DNA from: Deltaproteobacteria bacterium
GTDB taxonomy: Bacteria > Myxococcota_A > UBA9160 > UBA4427
Length of the DNA stretch: 64,000 nucleotides
NCBI GenBank assembly: GCA_002719955.1
Contig: PBFW01000071.1
Location: 231,426 to 295,425, forward strand
Direction of reading: 5' to 3'
Both the position numbers and the translations under genes were made by a program. The notes below the pieces were generated by a model. That model was given only the letters and a program-made list of their open reading frames with translations. It was not told where the DNA came from and did no database searches. Below are positions 1 to 9,804 of the stretch, piece by piece. Within the stretch, counting starts at the first letter, position 1; the number at the start of each line of letters is the position of its first letter.

Positions 1-3000
1 ATCCACGAGCTCTTCGACGCTCAGGCCGAGAGGACGCCCGACGAGGTCGCGGTCGTGTTCGAGGGGGAATCTCTCAGTTATCGCGTGCTCGCGGCACGCA
101 CCAACCAACTGGCCCACCACTTGACGGAGCTGGGCGTCGGGCGAGACAAGCTCGTCGGAATCCACCTCGATCGATCCCTCGATATGGTCGTGAGCGTGAT
201 GGCCGTCCTGAAGTCGGGCGGAGCCTATGTTCCTCTCGACCCGACCTATCCGGCCGATCGCATCGCGTTCATGATCGACGATTCGAAGCTGGGTGTCGTC
301 CTGACGACCGGCAGTCGCTGTAGGGAACTGCCCAGCTGTGAGGCCCGGATCATCGCGCTCGACAGAGAATCGGCCGCGATTGCCGATCGATCCGTCGAGG
401 CGCCGCGCAGCGATGCTTCCCCCACCGACCTGTCCTATGTGATCTACACGTCCGGCTCGACCGGACAGCCCAAGGGCGTGATGGTCGAGCATCGCAACGT
501 CGTCAACTTCTTCGCCGGCATGGATGAACGCATTCCACATTCGGCGGCCGCTGATTCGACGGACGCATGGCTGGCTCTGACGAGTCTCTCATTCGACATC
601 TCGGTGCTCGAGTTGCTCTGGACGATCACGCGTGGCTTCAAGCTGGTCGTGCATCGGGATCGCCAGCGAAGCGATACGGGAGTCGAACGGGCTCTGCCCT
701 GGCGTGGGATCGATTTCGGGCTGGCGCTCTGGGGAAGTGATGCCGGGCCGGGCCCGCGCAAATATGAACTGATGCTCGAGGCTGCGAAGTTTGGCGACAC
801 GCACGGGTTCAAGTCCGTGATGACGCCCGAACGACATTTCGGCGCATTCGGGGGTCCCTTTCCGAACCCCGTGGTGACGAGTGCCGCCATCGCCGCGGTG
901 ACCTCGGAGATCCAGATTCGTGCCGGAAGCTGTATCGCTCCCTTGCATCATCCGATTCGAATCGCGGAGGACTGGGCGGTCGTCGACAACTTGTCGGCCG
1001 GCCGCGTCGGAATCTCCTACGCCGCGGGATGGCAGCCGAACGACTTCATCATCCGACCCGAGGTCTACGAGAACGCCAAGAGCGAAATGTTCGAGAACGC
1101 CGCTCTCGTACGGCGGCTCTGGCAGGGCGAAGCGGTCGAATTCGAAAACCCGCTGGGCGAGCGGGCGCCGATCACGACGCTTCCCAGACCGGTGCAAGAG
1201 GACCTGCCCGCGTGGATGACGACCGCGGGCAACGTCGAGACCTTCCGCCAGGCGGGCGCCGAGGGCTACCACCTGCTCACGCATCTGTTGGGGCAGTCGC
1301 TCGAGGAGCTCTCAGCGAAAATCAGGGTCTATCGCCAGGCGCGCAAGGACGCGGGGCTCGACCCCAAAACGGGCATCGTCACTTGTATGCTCCACACCTA
1401 CGTCGGCGAAGATCTCGACACGGTTCGCGAAGTCGTTCGGCAGCCCATGAAGGATTACCTGGCGAGTGCTGTGTCGCTGGTCATGGGCTTCGCCTGGACC
1501 TTCCCCGCATTCGAGCGTCCGGGGGGGCCCGATTCGAAGCCCGAAGACGTCGACCTGAGTTCGCTGACCGCAGAGGAAACCGACGCCATCCTCGAGTTCG
1601 CGTTCGAGCGCTATTTCGAAACGAGCGGGTTGATGGGGACGCCGGAAGTTTGCGCTGAGATGGTCGACAGGGTGAAGGGGGCCGATGTCAACGAGATCGT
1701 CAGTCTGATCGATTTCGGCGTTCCCAACGATCTCGTCCTCAAGGGCCTCACGCTCCTGGATGAGGTGCGGTCCGAAGCCAACCGACAGCCGGCTCAAACG
1801 GAGCTTGCTGATTCCATCGAACGTTCCGGCTCCGACTACTCGCTTTCGGCGCAGGTCGTCGAACACGGCATTTCCCACATGCAATGCACCCCTTCACACG
1901 CCAGCATGCTCCTGACGGACCCTGATACGCGTGACGCGGTTGCCCGGATCGATCATTGGATGATCGGTGGGGAAGCCTTCCCCGTTGCGCTCGCCGCAGA
2001 CCTCGATGCGGCGGGTTGCCGCAACATCACCAACATGTATGGCCCGACGGAGACGACGATCTGGTCGTCGACCGAAGGGGTCTCGGGCGCGCCAAGTTCG
2101 ATTTCGATCGGTCGCCCGATCGCCAACACCCAGTTCTATATCCTGGGGGAGGGCGATGAGCCCCTGCCGGTCGGGATTCCCGGTGAACTTCTGATCGGCG
2201 GGCACGGTGTCGTGCGAGGATATCTTCATCGTGAAGAGCTGACGGCCGAGCGATTCATTCCCGACCCCTTCAGCGACGATGAAGAGGCAAGGCTCTATCG
2301 CACTGGGGATCTCGCAAGCTGGAAATCGGATGGGACGATCGAATTCCTGGGTCGACTGGATCACCAGGTCAAGATTCGTGGTTATCGGATCGAGCTGGGC
2401 GAGATCGAAGCCAGGCTGTCGGCATTGCCCTCGGTTCGCGACGCAGTCGTCATCGCGCGGGAAGATTCTCCAGGGGATGTGCGTCTGGTCGGGTATCTGA
2501 TCGCCGAGGGTTCGCCCGCCGGAGATTCGGATCTGAGAGAGGCGCTCGCTGAACACCTCCCCGATTTCATGCTGCCTTCGGTCTTCGTGTATCTCGATCA
2601 CTATCCGCAGACGCCCAATGGCAAGATCGATCGCAAGGCCCTTCCGGCGCCGAGTGAAACACGCTCGCGATCGACCGCCGAGTACAAGCCGCCCGCCAGC
2701 GAGCTAGAATTGAGCCTTGCCGAAGTCTGGAAGGAAGTGCTCTACCTGGAGCAAGTGGGCCTGGATGATAATTTCTTCGACCTCGGGGGTCATTCCCTAC
2801 TCGTGGTGCAAGCCCATCGGAAGTTGCGAGAGGTCGTGTCGATGCCGCTGAGCCTGACAGATCTCTACCGGTTTCCGACCATCCGAGGGCTCGTTGACCA
2901 CATCTCGTCCGGCGGCGGGGGGGGAGAGCAGGCGGAGAAGAGTCTCGCGCGCGGCGAGAAGCGGCGACAGGCGCTCGGACGTCGTCGGCGTCGAGGCGGC

Positions 3001-3009
3001 CGCGAGTAA
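1..3009 (+). CDS. NRPS (3' part): adenylation domain interrupted by luciferase-like monooxygenase, plus carrier domain
   Basis: The reading frame is already open at base 1, inside the start of an adenylation (A) domain, so the true start and any condensation domain lie outside the window. Numbering codons from base 1, I see core A3 at about 149-160, A4 (FDIS) at 198-201, A5 (NMYGPTE) near 678-684, A10 lysine K875, and a carrier domain with DLGGHS (S932). Residues about 236-596, between A4 and A5, are a bacterial luciferase-like FMN monooxygenase of the MupA/Atu3671 type, with PERHFGAFGG and NLSAGRVGISYAAGWQPNDF as landmarks. My reading of the specificity code is D199 I200 L203 Q628 M654 G656 M679 I687 W688 K875, close to glycine codes. 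Myxothiazol MtaG is a precedent for a monooxygenase inserted in a glycine A domain. The C-terminus ends in a basic tail (RGEKRRQALGRRRRR) that may dock to the PKS encoded 75 bases downstream. The product is a cytoplasmic megasynthase. Confidence 0.93.
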   Translation: MHELFDAQAERTPDEVAVVFEGESLSYRVLAARTNQLAHHLTELGVGRDKLVGIHLDRSLDMVVSVMAVLKSGGAYVPLDPTYPADRIAFMIDDSKLGVVLTTGSRCRELPSCEARIIALDRESAAIADRSVEAPRSDASPTDLSYVIYTSGSTGQPKGVMVEHRNVVNFFAGMDERIPHSAAADSTDAWLALTSLSFDISVLELLWTITRGFKLVVHRDRQRSDTGVERALPWRGIDFGLALWGSDAGPGPRKYELMLEAAKFGDTHGFKSVMTPERHFGAFGGPFPNPVVTSAAIAAVTSEIQIRAGSCIAPLHHPIRIAEDWAVVDNLSAGRVGISYAAGWQPNDFIIRPEVYENAKSEMFENAALVRRLWQGEAVEFENPLGERAPITTLPRPVQEDLPAWMTTAGNVETFRQAGAEGYHLLTHLLGQSLEELSAKIRVYRQARKDAGLDPKTGIVTCMLHTYVGEDLDTVREVVRQPMKDYLASAVSLVMGFAWTFPAFERPGGPDSKPEDVDLSSLTAEETDAILEFAFERYFETSGLMGTPEVCAEMVDRVKGADVNEIVSLIDFGVPNDLVLKGLTLLDEVRSEANRQPAQTELADSIERSGSDYSLSAQVVEHGISHMQCTPSHASMLLTDPDTRDAVARIDHWMIGGEAFPVALAADLDAAGCRNITNMYGPTETTIWSSTEGVSGAPSSISIGRPIANTQFYILGEGDEPLPVGIPGELLIGGHGVVRGYLHREELTAERFIPDPFSDDEEARLYRTGDLASWKSDGTIEFLGRLDHQVKIRGYRIELGEIEARLSALPSVRDAVVIAREDSPGDVRLVGYLIAEGSPAGDSDLREALAEHLPDFMLPSVFVYLDHYPQTPNGKIDRKALPAPSETRSRSTAEYKPPASELELSLAEVWKEVLYLEQVGLDDNFFDLGGHSLLVVQAHRKLREVVSMPLSLTDLYRFPTIRGLVDHISSGGGGGEQAEKSLARGEKRRQALGRRRRRGGRE

Positions 3010-3083
3010 CCCCTCGAGCGAACTCGAGGGGATGGTCTGAGTGGGTGGCTGATCCGCGCGGAGCGGCGGCGGAAAGTGGGTGA

Positions 3084-6000
3084 ATGAGCGATTCAGGGAA
3101 CAACGAGAACGATATCGCGATCGTTGGAATCTCGCTTCGTGTGCCCGGTGCGCAGACACCGTCCGCCTTCTGGGAGAATCTTCGCGATGGTGTGGAATCG
3201 ATTCAGCGGCTGGACGAAGAAACGCTTCTCGCCGCAGGCGAATCCGCCGAGACGCTGCGTCAACCGAATTATATCAATGCGAGCGGTTCGCTCGAGAACA
3301 TGAAGATGTTCGACGGAGAGTTCTTCGGATTCAGTCCGAAGGAATCCGCGATCCTCGATCCTCAGCATCGGCATTTCACGGAATGTTGCTGGGAAGCGCT
3401 CGAGGACGCCGGACACCCCCCGGACAAATTCGAGGGACAGGTCGGTGTCTTCGGTGGCTGCGGAATGGGCAGCTACTTCTATTTCAACGTGTGTACCAAT
3501 CAGGAACTCGTCGAGTCCTTTGGCCATTTCCTTTTGCGCCACACGGGAAACGACAAGGATTTTCTCGCGACCCGTGTGTCCTATACGTTGGATTTGCGCG
3601 GGCCGGCGGTCAACGTCCAGACCGCCTGTTCGACCTCGCTGGTCGCGACGCATCTCGGATGCCAGAGCCTGCTCAGCGGCGAGTCCGACCTCGTCCTGGC
3701 CGGCGGTTCGACGATTCTCTTCCCCCATGATCGCGGGTATCTCTACGCCGAGGGAGAAATCCTCTCCCCCGATGGGCATTGCCACACTTTCGATCACCGC
3801 GCGCAAGGCACCGTTCTGACGAGCGGAGCGGGGGTGGTCGCATTGCGTCGACTCGAAGACGCCCTCGAAGACGGCGATCACGTCTATGCGGTCATCAAGG
3901 GCTCGGCCATCAACAACGATGGGGGTCAGAAAGTCGGATATCTCGCGCCCAGTGTGGATGGCCAGGCTGCGGCGATGGTCGAAGCCTATGCAGTGGCCGA
4001 CGTCGATCCCGCGACGATCGGGTATGTCGAGTGTCACGGGACGGGAACCTATATGGGTGATCCCATCGAGATCGCCGCACTCACCCAGGCTTTTAGAGGC
4101 TCGACGGATGAGACGGATATTTGTCGAGTGGGATCGGTCAAGACGAATATCGGTCATCTCGACACGGCCGCCGGTGTGGCCAGCCTGATCAAGGCGGCTC
4201 TTTCCCTTGAGCAGGGCAAGATTCCCGCGAGCCTGAACTACCAACAGCCGAATCCGGAAATTGGATTCGAGCACACTCCATTTCGCGTCAACGACACGCT
4301 CTGTGACTGGCCGAATACGGACGGGCCGCGTCGCGCCGCAGTCAATTCTCTTGGTGTGGGTGGAACGAACGCGCATGTCGTGCTCGAAGCGGCTCCGAGC
4401 GTCTCCGGATCTTCCCGCGAGTCGGTTCGCCCGCTTCAGATCCTGCGTCTGTCTGCGAAGAGCAAGAACTCGCTGGAAGGCAATACGGATGCGCTCGCCG
4501 ACTTCTTGCGGAACAACCCGAATATGCCGCTCGCGGATATCGCCTACACGCTCGAAGTGGGGCGGCGCGATATGGAGCGTCGCCGAGTCGTCGCCGTCCG
4601 GGATCGCGAGGAAGCGATCGAGCTTCTCGAGAGCCGTGATCCGGGTCGCGTGTTCACCCATCGCGTACCAGACGTCGAAACGTCGGTCGTCTTCATGTTT
4701 TCCGGGGCCGCCGGTCAATATCCTGGGATGGCGGCCGATCTCTACGGGGATCAACCCGTCTTTCGCGAGCATGTCGATCGCGGGATCAGCCGCTTTCAAG
4801 CGAAGACGGGTCGCAACCTCGAAGAGGTGATCTTCCCCGGCGAATCGGAGAAGGAAGCTGCGGCCGAGATCCTGAAGGACCCGTCCGTTCAGCTTCCCGC
4901 GATCTTCATCATCGAATACGCACTGGCAGAGTTATGGATCTCCAAAGGAGTCACCCCGGACCTAATGATCGGGCATAGCATGGGTGAAAACACCGCCGCC
5001 TGCATCGCCGGGGTCCTTTCCTTCGATGACGGAATCGAACTGTTGATTGCGCGGGGTGAGCTCATGCAGCGCACCGCGGAGGGCGCGATGTTGAGCGTCA
5101 ATCTGCCGGTCGAGGAACTCGAAGATCTGCTCGGCGACGCCTGCGACCTCGCTTCGGTGAATGCGCCGGAGCTCTGCGTAGCAGCGGGAACGCTCGAGGC
5201 GATCGGCGCACTCGAGAAACGACTGGATGAACGAGAGGTCGAATATCGACGACTGCCCTTCACCCGCGCAGCACATTCGCGCCTCTACGATCCGATCCTG
5301 AACGATTTCCGAGCGGTCCTTGAGGGGTTGGAGCTGCACCCTCCGGAAATTCCGTTCATCTCGAATCGCACCGGATCATTGATCGAAGATCGTCAGGCCA
5401 CGAGCCCCGACTATTGGGTCGAACACCTCCGTCACACCGTCCACTTTGCAGACGGGCTCGACACGCTCCTGAAGAAGCCTGGTCGACTTCTGATCGAAGT
5501 GGGGCCGGGGCAGTCGTTGTGTGCCTTCGCCCGGCAGCATCCGGCTCTTCGTCAGCAGGCGAATGTCATTCCGTCGCTCCGGCATCGAGATGATCCGACG
5601 CCCGATCCGGCCTTCTTCCTGGGATGTCTCGGGCGAGCCTGGGCCTCGGGCCTCGATGTTGACTTCTCGCACCTGCGGGAGGGGGAAGAGAGACGACGCG
5701 TCTCGTTGCCGACCTATTCCTGGAATCACCAACCCTATTTCATCGAGCCGACGACTCTGACCGCGGCCGGCGAGGATCTCACACGGCTCGAGAGGATCGA
5801 AGATCTCAGCGACTGGGGGCACCGCCCCGTCTGGCTCGCGGCCGCCGTCGACCGCGTCGAGGATCGTGGCGGCGAAACGTGGTTGATCTTCATGGATGGT
5901 GCGGGCGTCGGGCGCCGGCTCAAAAAGAAACTCGAGGATGGCGATCAACGCGTGATCAGTGTCTTCGAGGGGGATGCTTATTTCAGGCGGAGCGCGGAGG

Positions 6001-9000
6001 AGTATACGCTCGCACCCGAACTGGGACGCTCGGGCTACGACGCGCTGATCCAGGATCTCGTTGCCCAGGGGAATACGCCGAATCACATCGTCCACCTCTG
6101 GTTGGTGACGGATGGGAAGCGTTTTCGCCCGGGGTCGAGCTTCTTTCATCAGAACATTCAGGACGGATTCTACAGTCTCTATTTTCTGGCCCAATCCCTG
6201 GCAGACGAGGGTCTGACGGGTGCCCTCGGTCTGAGCGTCGTGTCGAACGGGATGCAGCACGTGGAGGATTCCGATTCGCTGCTCTATCCCGAAAAGGCGA
6301 CCGTCCTCGGGCCGGTCAAGGTCATTCCTCGCGAGCTGCCGAGCGTCACCTGCAAGAGCATCGATATCGAGTTGCCGCATCGACCCGAAGGCATCTGGGC
6401 GTCCTGGGGTTCCGCGATTCGCACGCGTGTCGGCGAGGGGCGTGGTGCCGAGCTCGATTGCATCGCCGATGGCCTGATCAGGGAATTGCAGGGGCCGGCT
6501 GCATCGGAGATCGTGGCTCATCGTGGATCCGATCGATTCGTGCGGCGCTTCGAAGCCCAGCTTCTCGCGGCCTCGAAAGGCGAGCAGGGGGTCGGACTGC
6601 GAGCGGGCGGAACCTACCTTCTCACGGGGGGGCTCGGCGGCCTGGCGCTCAGTGTCGCCGATCGCCTGGCGCAGGATCTGAAGCCGAGGCTCATTCTGCT
6701 CGGACGCTCGAAGTTTCCGGAGCGGGAAGACTGGGACGACTGGCTGGTCTCGCGCGGTGGAACCGATCCCATCGGGCGAAAGATCAAGCGAATTCGATCC
6801 CTCGAGGAAGCTGGCGCCCAGGTCGACCTCGTCTCCGCGGATGTCACGAATCTCGAACAGATGCAGGCCGCCGTGGCCGCTCTTTGCGAGCGGGTCGGTC
6901 CGATTCATGGCGTATTCCATATTGCGGGGGTCGTGAAGGACGAGCTGATCCAGCTGAAGCTGGATGTGGAGATCGAGGAGGTCTTCAGCCCGAAGGTATA
7001 CGGCACGCTGGTGCTCGATTCGCTCCTGGAATCGATGGGGACGGAGCTCTTCGTACTCTTCTCGTCGACGAGTGCGATCGCGGCACCGCCCGGGCAGGTC
7101 GACTATGCCGCCGCGAATGCGTTTCTCGATGCGTTTGCGCAGAGCCGTCGTGATTCCCCCGTGCGCACGATATCGATCAACTGGGGCATCTGGAACGAGA
7201 TCGGTATGGCCGCCGATAGCCTGGGGGAGGGCGATCAACCCTCCGTACGCGAGGCAGCGATCCCGACGGGGCCCATGAGCCACCCTCTCTTCGACGAGCG
7301 GATTCGCGACAGTCATGGTCGGGCTGCGTTCCTGAAAGTTTTCTCTCCTCAGCGCGACTGGGTGCTCGACGAACATCGCACGCAGCAGGGACAGGCATTG
7401 GTACCGGGGACGGCCTATCCCGAATTGGTGCGGACGGCTCTGTCCGAGTACGGCGAACGGGGTCCCTTCGAGATTCGGGATCTCTATTTCATCCGTCCGC
7501 TCTATGTGCTGGATGGAGAGAGTCGGGACGTTCGGGTTCAGCTTCGTTCATCGGCGAAGGGGTATCGCTTCGAGGTTCGGACGGGTTGTCGACTCGACGG
7601 TCGTGCGGGCTGGGAGCTGAATGCCCAGGCCAGCCTGGAACTCGGCCACCTGAACGAGCCTGCGAATGTCGATCTGGAGGCTGTCGATGCTCGCTGTCAG
7701 GTCAGCCGCAGTAATGTCAATTTGGAGGGTCATCGTTCGGGACAAGAGGAACACGTGCGCTTCGGACCACGCTGGCGCGTGCTGCGCCGCGTCGCGTATG
7801 CACAGGACGAGGCATTTGCCGAATTGGAGCTGCCCGAGGCCTTCCAGGCCGATATCGATGATTTCGGTCTGCATCCCGCGCTGCTCGATTATGCCACCGG
7901 TTATGCGATGGAACTCATCGAGGGCTATCGCCCGGAAGACGGGCTCTGGATCCCAGTCTCCTATGGGCGGATGGCCGTCTACGCTGATCTGCCGAAGAAG
8001 ATCTTCAGCTGGGTTCGCAACAGTGGAAGCAACCGCGCTTCTTCCGATTTTGCTGTCTTCGATCTCACCATCGCCGATTCCGAAGGCCGCGTCTTGATCG
8101 AGGTCGAGGAGTACACGATCAAGCGGCTATCGGAAGCACCCGACTTCACGATTCACGCCGAGCTCTCGCGTGCGGACGTGGAATTCGAAGTTTCCGTCGG
8201 TTCGGCCGACGTAAAAGACGTCTCACCCGCCGAGCGACAGCTGCGTCGAAACTACGAACGTGGCATTCGGCCCGAAGAGGGGACGGAAGCTCTCTCACGC
8301 GTGATCGCGGGAAATCCGATGGCCCAGGTCGTGGTCAGTTCGCTGGACCTCAGCTCGATGATCCGACAGGTCGAAAAAACCTCGGAGCAGCCGACGGGTT
8401 CCGCCACGAAATTCGATCGTCCCGACCTCGACAGCGAATTCGTCGAGCCCAGGGATGACATCGAGCGCAACCTCGTCGGGATGTGGGAAGAGTTGCTCGG
8501 GGTCGATCGGCTCGGCGTTCGGGACGACTTTTTCGAGCTCGGCGGACATTCCTTGATCGCCGTTCGTCTCTTCACGATGATCAAGAAGACCTTCCAGGCG
8601 GATTTTCCGATCTCCGTGCTCTTCGAGGCTCCGACGATCGAAGGCTGTGCGGCCCTGATTCGCGAGGCGATCGGGGACGTTGCCGGCGATGTGGGGGGTG
8701 TGCCTGCTCGGACCGCCGAATCGCATCGCTCAAGACACAACTATCTCGTGGCGATGGATCCCAACCGCGGACAGGGCGGCACGAAGCCCCCCTTCTTCCT
8801 CGTCGCGGGGATGTTCGGGAATGTCCTGAATCTTCGGCATCTGGCTTCCCTCGTGGGCAGTGACCGGCCTTTCTATGGGCTTCAGGCCAGAGGGCTCTAT
8901 GGTGACGAAGCGCCCCACGAGACGTTCGAGGAGATGGCCAGCGCCTATATCGAAGAGATGCGATCCGTGCAGCCAGAAGGCCCCTATTTCATCGGGGGGT

Positions 9001-9596
9001 TCTCCGGTGGCGGGATCACCGCCTTTGAAATGGCTCATCAGCTTCGAGCATCGGGCGACGCTGTGGGCATGCTCTTGCTACTTGATTCGGGGTTGCCTCA
9101 GACGCCCGGGCTCTCGGCCTTGGACCGGGCGAGCATTCAGTGGCAGCGCGTTCGGCAGCGTGGCCCGGGCTACGTGATCGACTGGGCACGAAATCGCGCG
9201 CGATGGGAAATGGAGAAACTCCGCAAACGCCTTGGCGTGGATGAGGAGCCGGTCCGAAGTCAGGACCAATTCCACAACGATGCGATCGAAGAAGCATTCC
9301 GTGGGGCGTTGCCCCGCTATGAAATGAAGCACTACTCCGGGCCGGTCGTGCTCTATCGACCTAAGCTCGATCGAGCCTATGTGCTGGGTCCTGATCGCGT
9401 ATTGGATACCGCGAAGGAATGGGTCTGGGATGACAATGGTTTTGGCGCCTGGGCGGCCGAAATCGAAATCTTCGAGATGCCTGGGAACCATGACAGCATG
9501 GTGCTCGAACCCAACGTGCGTGTCATGGCCGCGCAGCTTCATCGATCGCTGGCCCGAGCGGAAGAGCGGATGGCCGAAGGGCGAGAGCGCGATTGA
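3084..9596 (+). CDS. Terminal type I PKS module, KS-AT-KR-DH-like-ACP-TE
   Basis: The protein has 2170 residues. The ketosynthase is at about 10-435, with active-site C182 (TACSTSL), HGTGT and NIGHLD intact. The acyltransferase is at about 535-840, with GHSMG (S632); its second specificity motif reads RAAHS instead of the usual HAFH or YASH, so the extender is unclear. A ketoreductase structural half and catalytic half follow, with the NADPH loop from G1175, an SS pair and Y1341. A dehydratase-like hot-dog region runs about 1400-1700: H1431 is followed by one extra residue before the expected glycine, and the second motif reads HPALLD(1602)YATG with G1606 where Q or H is usual. The ACP carries S1823 (ELGGHS). 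The thioesterase has GFSGG (S1974) and GNHD near the end, so this gene should release the product. It takes its substrate from the NRPS encoded just upstream. KR ahead of the DH-like domain is unlike the usual DH-KR order. Confidence 0.95.
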   Translation: MSDSGNNENDIAIVGISLRVPGAQTPSAFWENLRDGVESIQRLDEETLLAAGESAETLRQPNYINASGSLENMKMFDGEFFGFSPKESAILDPQHRHFTECCWEALEDAGHPPDKFEGQVGVFGGCGMGSYFYFNVCTNQELVESFGHFLLRHTGNDKDFLATRVSYTLDLRGPAVNVQTACSTSLVATHLGCQSLLSGESDLVLAGGSTILFPHDRGYLYAEGEILSPDGHCHTFDHRAQGTVLTSGAGVVALRRLEDALEDGDHVYAVIKGSAINNDGGQKVGYLAPSVDGQAAAMVEAYAVADVDPATIGYVECHGTGTYMGDPIEIAALTQAFRGSTDETDICRVGSVKTNIGHLDTAAGVASLIKAALSLEQGKIPASLNYQQPNPEIGFEHTPFRVNDTLCDWPNTDGPRRAAVNSLGVGGTNAHVVLEAAPSVSGSSRESVRPLQILRLSAKSKNSLEGNTDALADFLRNNPNMPLADIAYTLEVGRRDMERRRVVAVRDREEAIELLESRDPGRVFTHRVPDVETSVVFMFSGAAGQYPGMAADLYGDQPVFREHVDRGISRFQAKTGRNLEEVIFPGESEKEAAAEILKDPSVQLPAIFIIEYALAELWISKGVTPDLMIGHSMGENTAACIAGVLSFDDGIELLIARGELMQRTAEGAMLSVNLPVEELEDLLGDACDLASVNAPELCVAAGTLEAIGALEKRLDEREVEYRRLPFTRAAHSRLYDPILNDFRAVLEGLELHPPEIPFISNRTGSLIEDRQATSPDYWVEHLRHTVHFADGLDTLLKKPGRLLIEVGPGQSLCAFARQHPALRQQANVIPSLRHRDDPTPDPAFFLGCLGRAWASGLDVDFSHLREGEERRRVSLPTYSWNHQPYFIEPTTLTAAGEDLTRLERIEDLSDWGHRPVWLAAAVDRVEDRGGETWLIFMDGAGVGRRLKKKLEDGDQRVISVFEGDAYFRRSAEEYTLAPELGRSGYDALIQDLVAQGNTPNHIVHLWLVTDGKRFRPGSSFFHQNIQDGFYSLYFLAQSLADEGLTGALGLSVVSNGMQHVEDSDSLLYPEKATVLGPVKVIPRELPSVTCKSIDIELPHRPEGIWASWGSAIRTRVGEGRGAELDCIADGLIRELQGPAASEIVAHRGSDRFVRRFEAQLLAASKGEQGVGLRAGGTYLLTGGLGGLALSVADRLAQDLKPRLILLGRSKFPEREDWDDWLVSRGGTDPIGRKIKRIRSLEEAGAQVDLVSADVTNLEQMQAAVAALCERVGPIHGVFHIAGVVKDELIQLKLDVEIEEVFSPKVYGTLVLDSLLESMGTELFVLFSSTSAIAAPPGQVDYAAANAFLDAFAQSRRDSPVRTISINWGIWNEIGMAADSLGEGDQPSVREAAIPTGPMSHPLFDERIRDSHGRAAFLKVFSPQRDWVLDEHRTQQGQALVPGTAYPELVRTALSEYGERGPFEIRDLYFIRPLYVLDGESRDVRVQLRSSAKGYRFEVRTGCRLDGRAGWELNAQASLELGHLNEPANVDLEAVDARCQVSRSNVNLEGHRSGQEEHVRFGPRWRVLRRVAYAQDEAFAELELPEAFQADIDDFGLHPALLDYATGYAMELIEGYRPEDGLWIPVSYGRMAVYADLPKKIFSWVRNSGSNRASSDFAVFDLTIADSEGRVLIEVEEYTIKRLSEAPDFTIHAELSRADVEFEVSVGSADVKDVSPAERQLRRNYERGIRPEEGTEALSRVIAGNPMAQVVVSSLDLSSMIRQVEKTSEQPTGSATKFDRPDLDSEFVEPRDDIERNLVGMWEELLGVDRLGVRDDFFELGGHSLIAVRLFTMIKKTFQADFPISVLFEAPTIEGCAALIREAIGDVAGDVGGVPARTAESHRSRHNYLVAMDPNRGQGGTKPPFFLVAGMFGNVLNLRHLASLVGSDRPFYGLQARGLYGDEAPHETFEEMASAYIEEMRSVQPEGPYFIGGFSGGGITAFEMAHQLRASGDAVGMLLLLDSGLPQTPGLSALDRASIQWQRVRQRGPGYVIDWARNRARWEMEKLRKRLGVDEEPVRSQDQFHNDAIEEAFRGALPRYEMKHYSGPVVLYRPKLDRAYVLGPDRVLDTAKEWVWDDNGFGAWAAEIEIFEMPGNHDSMVLEPNVRVMAAQLHRSLARAEERMAEGRERD

Positions 9597-9804
9597 GAAA
9601 AACGCGAACGGATCGTCCGGTGACGCCTAGCAGGCCACTCGAGTGCGGACGGGCGAATCCCTTTCGGGTTCGAATGAGGGTCGCACCGAAATTCGAGTAA
9701 GGTCCTGGAGCCGACGGGGCCGAAAAGGGACACTCGGGTGCAAAATCGCGTGACTCTGCGGTATAGCTTAAGAAAGTGAACGCGAAGGACGACACGTCAC
9801 TTCA

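Noticed and set aside
3093..7376. Long minus-strand frames (568 and 666 residues) opposite the PKS gene
   Set aside because: They are mirror frames of a highly biased codon pattern; they lack domain motifs, and the plus strand has an unbroken PKS.
9654..9672. Hairpin (7-bp stem, CTTTC loop) after the PKS gene, possible terminator
   Set aside because: The stem has a G-T pair and is not followed by a T-run, so there is no support for an intrinsic terminator.
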